Source: Lethocerus indicus (Eukaryota > Arthropoda > Insecta > Hemiptera > Belostomatidae). Taken from it: 64,000 nt of DNA. The stretch lies in NCBI GenBank assembly GCA_019843655.1, contig JACDQD010000007.1, positions 25,624,365-25,688,364 on the forward strand. Reading direction: 5' to 3'. This document shows, one piece after another, positions 10,679-23,012 of the stretch. Under the pieces are notes generated by a model. It was not told the origin of the DNA and made no database searches. It saw only the letters and a program-made list of their open reading frames with translations. The position numbers and the translations under genes are program-made. Position 1 is the stretch's first letter, and each line of letters begins with the position of its first letter.

Positions 10679-12980
10679 AAGAAGACGGCTATTCTAAACT
10701 AATTTTATTTATTTTAGTATTTAGATATATTTTAAGGATACGTGATTCAGACTCAAAATGTGCTCTATTAAAAGTTCAATACAGTGGACGGATGTAATTG
10801 TTGACAAAATAATGACGGCAAGGTTGCTTTAACGTTCTCCTCGCACATTAGGCCAATCACTTTCAAGCAATGGCGCTATTACGCGCCTGTCACTTTCCGC
10901 AAAACGATATCCGCCAGTCGAAACTGAATAATACGAGATTGGGGGGGACGGAAATAAAAACGGCCAAATGAATACGATCATTTCTAAGCTCGAAATTTAC
11001 GATCGAAATCGGGTCCAATTAAATACTCGATATCGAAATGTTCGCCCGCATAATACAAGTTTCGTCGTTATACGATTTGAAGGACATTTGAAAGAGTAAC
11101 ATTTGAATTGTCGGGTGAATCCTTGCCGACGCCAAACAACAAAATGACATTGACCTCGTCACACGGACAATGAGTCGGCTTCAGGGATTCTCTGACGCAT
11201 TTACCAGCAGGCCGCTATAACACTTGAAACCCTACAACTAATAGTCGCTTCGAATTCGAAATGAACAACAAAAATTGCGTAATTCGATTATTCCATCTAT
11301 AAGATTAACTCACATTTGCGATTCCTTTCAGTAATTAAAAGTAAGTCTAGTTCATAGGTTCGTTTAACAAATAATGATATGGGGGAGATGTTACGAATGA
11401 GGTTACTCTGCAGAAGCAACTGATGGCAATTTTCATTACTATATAAACCGTTTAAAAGAGCGATGTTCACTAACTTCGGATACACTCCATTCTACTCCTA
11501 TATAATGTATGGTTTAACAAAGAAATGACCCATTTTTTCTTTTATATTTCCATGCAGTGCTCAATAAATTATTGAGAATACAACAATGATTCAACTCAAG
11601 CGAATAGAACTAATTTAGAGCGCATGCGTCAAACCTCTCGCTTAGCCATTGGTATAATCCAGGTGAGTCATTTCTGTCGCCGGCCATTTTGTGTCATTTT
11701 CGCGGGCAGCATTAAATTTTCTTCAATCTACATTATCTAATGTCTTCGATAACGGACCAGTGAATTATATGTTCACTCGGGAATTGGAATAGAAACGAAT
11801 TGTTGCTTGAAAATGCGTCGACAGGCGCACTTGTAACGGAATGTTAAGTTCGAATTTAGGATTGTACGACTATTGAGAGTTTACGGCTTAACGAAGTTAA
11901 CGTTAACGTTAGAAACAAAGCATCAATGTACGCTGTAGGGCTATATGAGAATGGCGAAAATATGCTGAACGTTTCGAATATGAGAGAATGCCCCGAGTAA
12001 CTGACTCAGCGGTGGCGCTAGCGTCATTCTAAATGCGCGTCATTCAGAACGCGCGCGCAGTACACGAACAGTACACGCAGAAGGCGGACAGGCGCGATAA
12101 TAACAAATAAAAAACCTTGGGTGGAAAAAAACACCGAACCGACAGTGTAAACATCGGAAAGGCCAGAAGCGAGAAGTGAGTTGAACGCCGGCACTTAAAA
12201 TATGCGAACATTCGCGAACAGTGCAAGACTCACATTAGACTTTAAAGACATTAAAATCCGAATGAAGGGCTATTGATCGAAACGAATTGGTTGAAAATAA
12301 AGAGAAACATGGAGAGGGGGGAATAGGGAGGCTTGCCCATCGACAAAGTCAGCCAAATCACTCCCTGAAATTAATATAAAAAACTAGCTATATGTATTAC
12401 ACCATATCTATTACCTTATTTCAACAAAAAGAGTTTTGGGACAAATTTGGAGAATTTTATTATTACCATAGTGAGGAAATATGGCTGGTATCAAAAGTCA
12501 TAATAAAAAAAAATTGATACAATTTCAGATATTAATTATTGTAAATATATATTCTCTCGACAGTGTACTTGAAGCGAGTGACCCAATCTTAAAACAATGC
12601 GACACTTATGCGCTGGCTAATCCCGCCAACACTCAAGGCCCCGACAGCCGGCTCGGATCGGATATGGCTCGGAGTTGAATCACCGGTGTGCCTAATACGC
12701 CGGTGTACGCGGAAGGCGATGACAAGTGCGTAGGGGAGTAAAATGAAAAGGAAAAACACGGCGAAGGTTTTTTTTTATAGCGAAGGTGCGAACTGATGAA
12801 ACAAACAAACAGGCCCGAGTGACGAGCGAGAGCGTAAACAGTGAGCGTCATCCGCCAGCCGCCGCCGCCAATGCCACGCGGATCGCAACAAATATGTTGC
12901 AACATGTTTCATAACATGTGTCCCATTAACGGCGCGACAGTCGCCAACCGTTTACATTCTACGCTCATTAATTCACAACC
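10679..12980. other. Gene-free stretch
   Basis: No convincing gene is present. Around 12480-12900 several short frames open on both strands, but none resembles a known protein. A G+C-richer stretch at 12600-12880 lies directly before a MITE-A copy. Confidence 0.5.
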
Positions 12981-13082
12981 AGATTTCGCGTTGTTACTCC
13001 TCTGTCCTCTCGCCGGTTTCGGCCGCTCGCCATCTTCAGTAGCATTGCGGGTCACTTTAGCACATGGTACTGCTACGCACGA
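12981..13082 (+). mobile_element. MITE-A fragment (5' arm)
   Basis: AGATTTCGCGTTGTTACTCC starts the arm, followed by CTCTCGCCGGTTTCGG, CCGCTCGCCATCTTCAGTAG and GGGTCACTTTAGCACATGG. A block present in other copies (GGTCTTTTGCTAGACC) is missing, so the arm carries an internal deletion. The left boundary coincides with that of the copies at 9511 and 10505. Confidence 0.65.
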
Positions 13083-13891
13083 CTGAACAATAGTAGCCTG
13101 TAGACGCAGGCGCTGTAATTACGGAATGTACAGGCTTAGAAGAATGCTACAACCGATGGTACATAAAATTCCGCAATAGTATGTTCTATAATTTAAATCG
13201 AATAAATAAATAACCATATTGACGTTGTAGTGATACAAAATATTTTTTTCGTGTGTCACTTGCAAAACTACGCTTATTTGCCGATGGAGAAATAAAAATA
13301 CGACATTTCACCATCGCTGAAAGCATAATTAGATTTCGCATTTTCATTTGGGGGAATTAATCTATATTAGTAGATGATTAAGCTGAAAAGAAAATATGAA
13401 ATTGTAACGCCCAATAAAGTAAGAACAGCAGTTTAAGAGAAGAATTTAATAAACCGGTAGAACAAAGTCGGTTGAAAGGTCGACAGGGTTTAAGGCCGGA
13501 CCGAGCACGTTGGTGGCGAACAAACGAAATTCGTCATGCCGTCCGTTATTACCGCTTCGGGAATTTGAAACGGGTTCATGAATACATTTGCAGCCCGAAG
13601 GAGGCTTGAACAATGAGCGCCGACAAATGCCAAATGTATTTGTGGGGCTGCCACCCAGGATTTGGAATATACTTGATGCGAATATCTGCCTTTTGCCGCC
13701 TATCTCTTCCTTTTTTTTCTTTTTTCATATTGAGGACAATACCGTGGGCGAGTACAGGACGATTAAGACAGTAACAGTGTTGAATTAAAAGCATGACGTC
13801 ATAGTACACCAGAAGATGCAAACTGTTGGAAATATTTCACAATTCACAACGATCTTTATTTCATTGAATTGAAAAAGAATTTTCACATTTT

Positions 13892-14300
13892 AAAGGCTGT
13901 GCGGCAACGGAATTTATACTACAACTTAATCTGGACATTTAGATTTAAAAAAACCGTGATTCTACTTCCTAAAAAATTGAGCACGATTCCTGAGGATGAA
14001 AATTACTTAAATATATGTAACGGGGGAAACAATAGCATGTACTAGCGTATATACTAATATATGTAGTCAGAAGGGCGGTCGGAAACCCGGGTGATAGTAT
14101 GACAACATCGCTTTAGAAGTTGACAAAATAGCATTAAAACAGCAAGGCGGGCAGGAGCCGGCAATCAGTCTGATTCAGAGCTTGAGACCGGACGGGTGCT
14201 GTAGAAGCCTTTTTCATCTGTATCATTTGTAGATCAAATAAATCGTGTTTTAATTAGATAACCGTTTTTAAAAAACACTATTCTTTCACTGAGAAAAATA
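13892..14300 (+). repeat. 5' LTR of the gypsy element
   Basis: The left edge is set by the start of identity with 18848. The first 174 bases (to 14065) match the 3' copy. The remaining part, to just before the primer site at 14303, exists only here and should contain R and U5. AATAAA at 14237-14242 fits a poly(A) signal near the R/U5 part. The exact right edge is uncertain by about 12 bases. Confidence 0.8.
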
Positions 14301-14302
14301 AC

Positions 14303-14320
14303 TGGTGCCGAAACCCGGGA
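14303..14320 (+). other. Primer-binding site, tRNA-Phe type
   Basis: TGGTGCCGAAACCCGGGA is 18 bases complementary to the 3' end of animal cytosolic tRNA-Phe (acceptor CCA, then the T-arm side of the acceptor stem as in TCCCGGGTTTCGGCA). It sits directly after the 5' LTR, where reverse transcription of an LTR element starts. The complementarity is complete by my recollection of the tRNA sequence. Confidence 0.85.
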
Positions 14321-14327
14321 AGTATTA

Positions 14328-15620
14328 GTGCGATCCAGGAAAATTTCCTTCTTTCTTTCTGCTTTTCTTTCGTTTCTCTTCCTTGCGCGTGGATTCTACC
14401 GTTTGCAGCTGGCTATGGCAAAATCGCCCGACCAGGTACAATGGACGCAGCCACGACATGGCATGGATGGCCGCTTACAGAATCATAGGACATCCTATCT
14501 GGCGGTGCGAATAGGTAACCTATGGCCGTTCGAGGCCAGGCCGCGACCCTCACCCGGGTAGTTTGGAGAAGGCGGACGGCCTTCATAAAAATTTGACGGC
14601 AGGCTGCCGCCAGAACTATACACAGTAGAGGGACCTCGTGGGGCGGATCGACAAGTCCGTCTTACAGGAGATCGGGTTGCGGGTCCAGCAGCCTGGGTTG
14701 AGGTCCGGAACCGGCTGAAGGAACACTACGCATAGTCGAGGGCCTCGATCTGGGACGGTGGGCAAAAATTATAGTGGAGCGTAAACAGGGAGAGCCACCT
14801 AGCCGTACGCCGTCAGGGTGATGGAAGGGTGAGGCCCGCGCTGGAAGAGGTCGGATCGGCAGTGGAAAGACGGGCAGCGCGACCAGTCGCAACTAGTACT
14901 AATGGGCTCGTTAAACAATGTTGGCCAGCAGGGTGGAACGTGGCAATGTCCCAGGCGCTTTACCAGGTCGCTGAGGGTTCAACAAGCCTTAGAGGCCATA
15001 AGGCCGAAAATGAAGAGAGCGTTGCTGGACAGAAGTGACATCAAGAGCGCGACCAACAACGCCAGACAGAAACCGGCCCCAGTTCGAGGCGGACCACCAT
15101 CCTGAAAGGAACACACCGGAGCGGGCTCTGACCAAGATCCGAAGCCTCCCCGGACCCCAACTGGCCGCAGGACAGACTGCGGAAGGCATTGGTCGTGCAG
15201 ATGTGCGGAAGAGGGGCATTTCGCTCAGGGTGCCCTATATGATGAGAGTCGCGGTTCAGCCTGTCCTCTGCAAACCGGCCGAACCGGGCTATCCGCGACG
15301 CGACGACACCAGTAGAAAACGAGATCGCGAAGATTATGTTAAAGGATAGAGTTTCCGTTCCAGGGTCGTCGAGTGCAGAGAAACTCCGAGCGGAGTACCG
15401 GCCGCAGAAGGATCACCAGGCGCGGATCACGCGCTCTTCGTCGCAGTCGTCGTCGAAACTCGGACGACGACAGGAAGTCAAAGAAGGGACGAGAGCAGCG
15501 CCCGGAATCAGCGGGAGACGCCACTCCAGCTGAGGTGGTGGTCTCCACGGGCAGCGGACACCGGGGTAACGAGGCTTCACCCGGGAGTGTGCGCGACCAG
15601 GCCTGCTGCCCGTAATATAT
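14328..15620 (+). pseudogene. gag remnant with two degenerate CCHC zinc knuckles
   Basis: The region between the primer site and the protease has the position and basic composition of gag, but no frame exceeds 104 codons. Two nucleocapsid zinc knuckles are still readable. The first, at 15196-15234, reads C-R-C-A-E-E-G-H-F-A-Q-G-A, with one spacer residue lost and the last Cys shifted out of frame. The second, at 15269-15307, reads C-K-P-A-E-P-G-Y-P-R-R-D-D, with Cys, His and final Cys changed. They lie in different frames, so at least one frameshift separates them. Capsid and matrix parts are not recognisable. Confidence 0.7.
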
Positions 15621-15638
15621 TCATTAAGTCCTGGGATT

Positions 15639-16020
15639 GTGGGCCCTCTTGATGCGGGGTCCGACTCGGCGTTGATCGCCTGCGGCGTGCGGGAGATTCC
15701 GGGGACCACATCAGGGGACCCATGTAATTGTAGTCAGGACCGTGACCGGAGTGAACAGACTGTTGGGCGAGACAAAGATTCCTCCGAAACTGCCAATAAA
15801 TCGAGAACAGCCGCGGTACACGTCGCGGGTTGCCCAGTGAAATGGGCATGATAATCGGTTGCGACGTTATTGAGAGAGTGAAGCAGGAACGGCAATGACG
15901 GCACTGGACGGTAACCCTGGGCAACCGTCGTTACAGCGCAAAGCGTGGGACGCAGGGACGCGGACATGTCGCGGTCACATCGGTCGAGAGCGCTCAGACC
16001 GCGCGCGAAAATTATCGCGG
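15639..16020 (+). pseudogene. Retrotransposon aspartic protease remnant
   Basis: A 70-codon frame begins at 15639 and contains P-L-D-A-G-S-D-S-A-L-I, the expected active-site region of a retroviral-type aspartic protease. The usual D-T/S-G is changed to D-A-G. Downstream, near 15843-15866, the bases for G-M-I-I-G-C-D in another frame resemble the second conserved block of these proteases (L-G-M-D). The remnant lies between the zinc knuckles and the reverse transcriptase. The active-site change and frameshift predict no activity. Confidence 0.6.
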
Positions 16021-17170
16021 AAGAATTAAAGATGGTATGGTGTTGCTAAGAGCCAAATTGGCGCATTGCAGATCCGGCATACCATTGATCTAGGCACAAA
16101 ACCGGTGTATGTTAACCGCGTAGGTACCACAGGTGGAGGTATGCGTTTTCGATGATGAGGCGGCTGCGGCGATCGACGTCGTCGTTTTACAGCCCCTCAT
16201 GATTTTTGAAACTGGGGCAGTACAAAAATACCGAGGTTGTGGTAGATTATAGAGAATTGAATAGTAGGACTGGGCTGGAAAGGTACCCGCTGCCCTTGGA
16301 AGAATGTTGGACCGAATGGCGGGCGCTCAGTGTTCAGCACGCTCGATCTGAAGTCGGGTATCACTGAATACGTATGCATCCGGAGGATGTGGAAAAAACG
16401 ACCTTCGGTTTCGAGCGCGGACACTATGAGTTCTTACGGATGCCATTCCGAATGCTAATGCCCCAGCGACCTTCCAACGATTGATGGATGAATTCCTCGA
16501 AGGATTAGATGAGTGTGTCCAGATATACATGGACGACATCGTGGTCTTCAGTAAGAACGAAAGACCACGACACCTCGGAAGCTATTGAAGGTACGAGAAT
16601 TTGGATTGAAGGTCATGACAAAACGACGTTGGCAGTAGACCAGATCAAATTTATGGGACACGAGATTACGGCCACGGGAGTGAGCGAATGCGGAAAAGAT
16701 CAGGCTATAAGGGAAATCGTTTTAGACGTTAAAGGGTCGGATGATTATTGGGTTGGTTGGTAGATATTAATTGCTTGTACGGAGCCCATGGCAGCGATGC
16801 TGAAAAGAAGATGGATGCGTTGGAACGATGTAAAGGAGAACCCTTTGCTCTGCCCCATCTTGAAATTCCCCGACTTCGAAGCGGTTCAAATAACGACAAA
16901 CGCGAGTCAGGAAGCGATAAAACGGTCTCTCCAGCCGGAAGAGGACGGAGATAGAGCCGATCGCATTCGCGATCAAATTAACGCCGCAAACGGAATTATA
17001 GTAGATAGAACGCGAACTGCTGGGGAGGTCCATGGGGAATAGAACAATTCAGGCCGTACGTGTTTGGGAGATCGTTCGCGGTCGGACGGACCATAAGCCG
17101 TTAGTCTGGGTTGACAAACTGAAGGACGTCACGCGTATCACGAAGTGGAAAGAGCAGCTAGCCGCGTACG
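16021..17170 (+). pseudogene. Reverse transcriptase and RNase H remnant
   Basis: Conserved blocks appear in order but in changing frames. E-V-V-V-D-Y-R-E-L-N is at 16233-16262, L-D-L-K-S-G (catalytic Asp block A) at 16342-16359, G-H-Y-E-F-L-R-M-P-F at about 16416-16446, A-N-A-P-A-T-F-Q at 16454-16477, and Y-M-D-D (catalytic block C) at 16526-16537. The RNase H block, normally T-D-A-S, reads T-N-A-S at 16896-16907, losing a catalytic Asp. T-D-H-K-P-L-V-W is at 17086-17109. Blocks 1, A and C fall in three different frames, so the protein cannot be made from this copy. Confidence 0.88.
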
Positions 17171-18700
17171 ACTAAATATCGCACCAGAGGTTCGGAGAAC
17201 GTGGTGGCAGACTGTCTCTCGGGAATATCAACGCCGGAAAACAGCGCGGACGACAGAGTAGCCGGAGAGATACCCCTGAGATACCTAAGAGACAGGGGCA
17301 TTTGGCGATGGGGTCTAGGGACGACCGTAGAGCCACCGCCACCCGGAAGAGCCAGAATCGGACCTTCCGTCAGGAGTGACTCGACTGTCGCAAATAATCA
17401 ACGACAAGCGGGATCAGTTGATCCTAGTGAGCATACAGGGGGTCGATGACCAGAGGCGCGATCGGTATGCGCATACGCGGACAATTGCGCGTAAGACGTC
17501 AACCGACGTTGGAAACTCGCAGCCAGGACCAGATCGTATCATGCGTATACCGATTCTCGGGAGTTAGAACAGAGACTGATTACAGCTACCACCTAGCAGA
17601 GGAAATAGGACGGACCGGCCAGCTAATAGATTTACGACAGGATGGTGGAAACCATAAAATCGGAGACGAGACAATACGGAATAGTAAAAGCTACCATACC
17701 GGTATCACAAATCATAGGGGTGAAAAGGAAACAGTGGACCACTTAAAGAGAGAATACTACTGGCCCGACATATTGGGCACAGTCGGAGAAATATCGGTGA
17801 GTGTTCGGTGTGTAACCGAGGTAAAGTACGTAGAGAGACCGCTAGAAGCCCGCGATGATTACCGACCCGACAGAGCCGGTTCAAAGTCAGATGGACGTAT
17901 TCTTCTGAGATAAGGAAAGTACCTCCACAACGATTGACGAGTACTCACGCCTAGCCTACGCCCAGCGAATTAGAAATAAGACAGCGAGCGCAATTAGGAC
18001 AGCACTGTTAGAACGATTCGCGACGCAAGAAAACCGAATTTGGTCATTATGGAATAAAGGGCCACCAATTGACAATGGCGATACAGAAAAGAGCTCGATA
18101 TTGGCTGGCATTATACAACGCCGCGACATCGCAATCACGTGTGATCAAACTTGCACGGGACCCTCGCGGGAACATTTAAATTATTGAAAGTCGGGAAGGC
18201 GTAACGGGAACGAACACAGATGGCTAGAACCATTCCAGCCTATAACTTCAATACCCTCCGCGACGGTTCAGACCCGCACGATTTAACAAATTCCCTATCA
18301 GCACGGGCGGGCGTATCGGACAAAATTGAGAAGACAAAACAGAGCTGACTAACAAGCATAATACGGGACAGAGGAATTTATCGGTACGGTGATGTGGTCT
18401 TCGTAAGACGCCTGCCAGCGCGAGAAAACAAATCCGCGATATCGGGGATGGCATCCGGTCGCGCGTTGTTGAGTAGAAACGGGGTGCGACAGAGGCCGAC
18501 AACCCTGGGGCGACACGAGACCGCCCCTCCAGTTGGACTCCGCGGGAAAGTGCGGTTCGCGACAGGACTCTCGATTCGGGAGATAGGTCGGCGATCGGCT
18601 CCGCGGCAGGAGCAAAATAAGGGCACAGTCACGGACGGATTCCCGATCCCGATCGCCGGAGAAAAAGCCAAAATAGTCAAGACCTCAAAGTTTAATATTA
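17171..18700 (+). pseudogene. Integrase remnant (HHCC, core and C-terminal parts)
   Basis: The N-terminal zinc-binding part is visible: His at 17695-17697, His at 17713-17715 followed by R-G-E-K-E-T-V, then D-H-L-K-R-E-Y-Y-W-P-D-I, and a C-S-V-C pair at 17802-17813 in a different frame. The core is degraded; E-Y-S-R near 17940 and P-I-D-N-G-D near 18065-18082 resemble the first and second Asp regions. The C-terminal part keeps G-D-V-V-F-V-R-R followed by a basic segment with E-N-K at 18388-18435, as in gypsy integrases before the chromatin-interacting tail. Multiple frameshifts separate these parts. Confidence 0.8.
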
Positions 18701-18847
18701 GTTTAGTTACCTCTTGTATTTTACTTTTCATGGTTCATTTGTTTTGTTTTAAACATGATGGGAGGATTATGGAAGAAACCTATCCCCGAACTTTAGAAAT
18801 CAGAAAATAATAATTTGTTAGCTTCTTAACAAGGGTTTGCCATCTGG

Positions 18848-19018
18848 AAAGGCTGTGCGGCAACGGAATTTATACTACAACTTAATCTGGACATTTAGAT
18901 TTAAAAACCGTGATTCTACTTCCTAAAAATTGAGCACGATTCCTGAGGATGAAAATTACTTAAATATATGTAACGGGGGAAACAATAGCATGTACTAGCG
19001 TATATACTAATATATGTA
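18848..19018 (+). repeat. 3' LTR, truncated to its U3 part
   Basis: This copy of 171 bases matches 13892-14065 with no substitutions seen. The only differences are two A-runs, shorter here (5 versus 7, and 5 versus 6). After 19018 the sequence departs completely from the 5' LTR, so about 235 bases of R and U5 and the poly(A) signal are missing. The breakpoint lies in AT-rich sequence (ATATATGTA). Confidence 0.85.
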
Positions 19019-20153
19019 TATTAAATTATATACATATAATAGCGTACGCATGATGTCATGAACAGGTCCAGCTTAGGACCGAATAAGAGAGAAACTTCGG
19101 TTTGGTCACGAAATACCGCTTTAATTTTATTCTTCTGGAGACTTAAGCTTTGGATAGTTTTCAGGAATTTTTCGCTTATAATTGGAAAATTTATTACAGC
19201 CTTGCACGATACTCGGAACGTAGAGACGAAAAAGGTGTATTAGTTAAAAACTCGAACTTTATTAATATTAGGCAACGAGCGACAAAACTATGACGCAAGT
19301 ATGTCACATATTTTTTTTCGATATAGTGTTTTGCCGACACAATCAGAAAAGAAAAATTAAAACTACGATGCAGTGGAAATAAAGAGAACAAACGTAGTCG
19401 TTTGCGCGAGTCGGGCGTGACTGAGACTATAAACGGAAATTATCTCATCATGCGACAGCGAGAGTTGAATCAGGAAGGCAGTGCACATACTGGAGGGGCA
19501 GGGGGGAACACAATGACAGACACCGAAACGTCGGCTTAACGACCTCTTAAAAACCCATTCACAAGTGCTATTTGTATATGTTTCAACCCTCTCATGTTGC
19601 AAACCTCTTTAATCTGATCGAAAGAAATAGAGAATACCCCCACAACCCACTTCTGCACACTTGTATCCCTACAATATATTGTAGAAATCACAATTTCCTT
19701 TCATACAGTACCGTAAATCACGTATGTCACTAACAGTATATCGAAGATCAGTAAATATTAGCCTGTAGATATAACGTTTCCGGTATACACGGCAGATTGT
19801 AGAGACGTAACAGTAACATACCTAGTAACAACATGTCGGTTGCTACTACGATCTATGCCGGTTATTGCTACTATACATTATCTTCTGAATTTTATGTTCA
19901 CTATTATTTTAACGTTCATTCCATTATCTAATAATAACGACGATTTTTTTTTCCCGACACCTGCGAGGTTTCTCCGCTGTCAGTACTTCTTCGTTGTTGT
20001 CTACGTATTCTACAGTTGTGACAATAAATCAGTTGAAAAAAAACGTTTAATGGTTGGGAGAGCGTCCAGATCATCTTCTTTATCGGGAGGAACAAGCGAT
20101 AAAGCAAAGTTTCAGGAATTCTACTTATAACTATAAAAAGGTCGATTGTAAAA
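19019..20153. other. Gene-free stretch with a family B fragment
   Basis: AT-rich sequence without a gene. At 19958-19990 the minus strand carries the family B word (CTGACAGCGGAGAAACCTCG), also seen at 28801-28840 on the minus strand and at 2655 and 42146 on the plus strand. Open frames such as 19840-20130 are not recognisable. Confidence 0.45.
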
Positions 20154-20275
20154 GGATTTTAAGGATAAAGGATAACGCTGTCCAATTCTAAGTACTAACA
20201 CGTATGCACATGCATTGTACGCAAAAATGTAATTAGTTCCTGAGTTTCGCGGTGGATTTGATGATTAATTACCGA
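20154..20275 (+). repeat. Dispersed repeat family D, copy 2
   Basis: This aligns over its full length with 4858-4975 in the same orientation. The ends of similarity are fairly sharp on both sides, which suggests a discrete element of about 120 bp or a fragment of one. Confidence 0.65.
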
Positions 20276-21144
20276 GCAAAATTAACTGAACATCAATGTT
20301 GTTAATTGTATTTTACAGTACAAAAAAATTGTCCTTAAAATATTGAATGTAAGGCTGAAATAAATGCTACTCGCTACTATTTTAAACGAAGCGCAGAGCT
20401 GTCGACGTAACTTAATAGTGGCAAGTAGAGAGGATCATTCGCGCTGGGTTTCCTCGGGCTATTACTTGGGCATCGACACGTGTTGCATCAGGGCTACCTG
20501 CCGGGTAACTTTCCATCCGGAGAAGTTCTGTTATTTTTCGCTAAACAATCAATTTATTAACTCGGGAATCGGGAAAATTGACAGAAATTGAAACGAGGCA
20601 CCCGAGGGGGAGGCGGAGGAGGAGGAGGTACCGCTTCTTATTTTTAAAAGAGAAAACGACCAATTATGCAAAACTAGCCGGCCACATCCGCCTTCTTCAC
20701 GAGCTCAAGATGTATTTATAGTTTCGAGGATATTTCTCGCTTCAATGTCTTCCTTTTTTTTCTTCGATTATTTGAGGATGACTCTCAATTATACGAAACT
20801 TTCCGGCTAACCTTGGCTAGGCGAGAACTCAGCCGATATTATCGAATCGAGTTACCGTGTCAGTTCAAAAGATCGAACGGTATGGGAATATATTTCCAAA
20901 TCTTCAGTAATATTCGGTCTTCGAGCGTAGATCAGAAGATTTCAAACGAACGTTGGCTCAATAATACAACCAATCCTGTGCAACATAAACCGCCATAGAA
21001 GTATGCCATACCACTCCGTATATTGTCAGTATCTTATACTATGGAGAATATTGTAGAGCTCATTTCTTTTATTAAATCCCAATCATTTCCGGAAAGGAAT
21101 GAGACCACGATAAAGGGAGCGGAATTGTTTCAGAATTTAAGTTT

Positions 21145-23012
21145 AAAGGACCAGTCGCCGGGCAATATTGAGAGCGAAACTTTTACGAAGAGCACCCAGA
21201 AAAGTGAACGGACTAAAACAAAATCTACAACCGCTCGAATTTCTATTACAAACAACGCATCGACCTAATTTTTTTCCTGGTTGGGGAAAATGAACTCCTA
21301 TACTAAGTTTCCCTAAATGTATCCCGCAGTTATTGACTGATTCGTCTACAGTTGAATAATCTGAAAGACGCTTCGTCCGGATACCACTCATCTCTATTGC
21401 GCCACACTCATCTACTCCCGGCTCCGGAAAACCGCAAGCAATAAACAAATCGCTACAAAACAATCGACAATAATAATGGAAATGAGAAAAAAATGATAAT
21501 TATCACAATTGCGGTACACGTCCAAAGATACCCCCCGCGTGCATGACTACAATTCATGTGGGGACATGCTATACATTCAAAGCTAATGCCACCAATATGA
21601 TGCTACAACTGGGAAAACAAATTACTTATACAATTCTTTTTTTTACATTATTTATTTACCGCGCAATTGTGTGTGTGATGCCGCTATGTGCGGGTTCTCG
21701 TGCTATCAATTAAATGTCTTTAAATAGATTTGTATTGAAAATTTTATTTTATTTGTATATTTTCTTTGTCGTTTTTAAGGATTTCTTCTATTTTGTCATT
21801 TGTTAGATGATCTCAGTCAATGACACGAGGGATTACCAATAACTCACCTCCAGGTATATATAGATATTATTATTATTATATAGTTACAGATATTATTCTA
21901 GAGAATACCATGAAATGGGGGGCGTTATGTTTCTCCGGGAATACATATTGATTTCAAGGAGGAGTTCGTTCAAAGGAGGGTCATCGGGAGTCCTACGGTC
22001 TCAGGTGGGTTACGCAAGGAGCTTCAGGTTATACAACAGGCCGTGACCAGTCCTAAACGGCTAGGGGGCGGGGGGCGGATCCACTGCTATTATAGGAACA
22101 ACGACAAGACAGCAAAACGACGGAGACAATCGGCTCTGAAATGGGGAAGGAAACGGAGGACTTCTGCGCGCACAGTCCGACAGTCAAGGACTCGCACTTC
22201 GGTCGCCGGTGGAAGGTCGTCTTAGAGTCTGATGGCAGGAAAATGGATGGAGAAGAGGAAACAGAAGGAAGACCCGGCCGCAGACGAATAGAGAAGAATG
22301 AGATAAAAAGTTCTCAACGATAAGCAGAAATGTTCATCTCATTCTGCCCTCTGTATCCAGGGGCTTCCCACTCGTGGAACCACCAACAGCCTACACATTT
22401 CTGAGAAGACATTGAGGAATAATCGATAGTTTCCGACGGGATTCCCTTTATATATGTCAAGCTATTGGGCCAACAAATATAATAAATTATAATAATCTGA
22501 TTATCAGAGGATTTATTTTCCAATAACAGCTTTAAAATTTTCATATAAAATTTGTTTTCTATGTTATTATCGAGTTACGGCATTCATTTTGTGATTACTA
22601 TATTTTCAAGCTACATTTGATTAATATATTTTTAAATATTCTAATCTTCATGTTCTTTATTCTGATCAACATAACGTTGTTGCCCTGTTAAATTTAAAAG
22701 ACGTTCCTATGTTGTACGTTTGTTTCTTGTCATACCTTCTAATAAATTTCAGAATTTTACAAACTGCCGCACTGTGAATACTTGTACGGTCTCAATCAGT
22801 AGATGGACTCATTTAACCTTTCAATTCATTACAGGAATAAAAATTATTATTCCTCTTCTAGCAGAGATAAAGCATCGATGACACTGATATTGTCTGGAGA
22901 GGTTCTTACAGATAAAGAAAAACCGCAAGAGAAAATGTAAATAGAGACGGGGAGACTCGACTGCTACCGGTTCGGGTTCGGAATTAAAGGACCTGTCGCC
23001 AGGTAATAATGA
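21145..23012. repeat. Pair of short related blocks (21145-21171 and 22986-23012) around a GC-rich patch
   Basis: The block AAAGGACCAGTCGCCGGGCA at 21145 and AAAGGACCTGTCGCCAGGTA at 22986 match at most positions and are both followed by ATWATGA-like sequence. Between them, 21940-22330 is a G+C-rich, purine-rich patch with short arginine-rich frames and no recognisable domain. The remainder is AT-rich and gene-free. Confidence 0.4.

Larger units (their letters stand above)
13892..19018 (+). mobile_element. Ty3/gypsy-type LTR retrotransposon, defective
   Basis: The element runs 5' LTR, tRNA-Phe primer-binding site, gag, protease, reverse transcriptase, RNase H, integrase, truncated 3' LTR. The domain order with integrase last is that of Ty3/gypsy. 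All proteins are broken by frameshifts and stops, and some catalytic residues are substituted. The interior is clearly richer in G+C than the flanks. No target-site duplication can be assigned because the 3' LTR lacks its end. The U3 part of the LTR is nearly identical at both ends, unlike the decayed genes. At about 5.1 kb the length is at the short end for gypsy elements. Confidence 0.9.
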
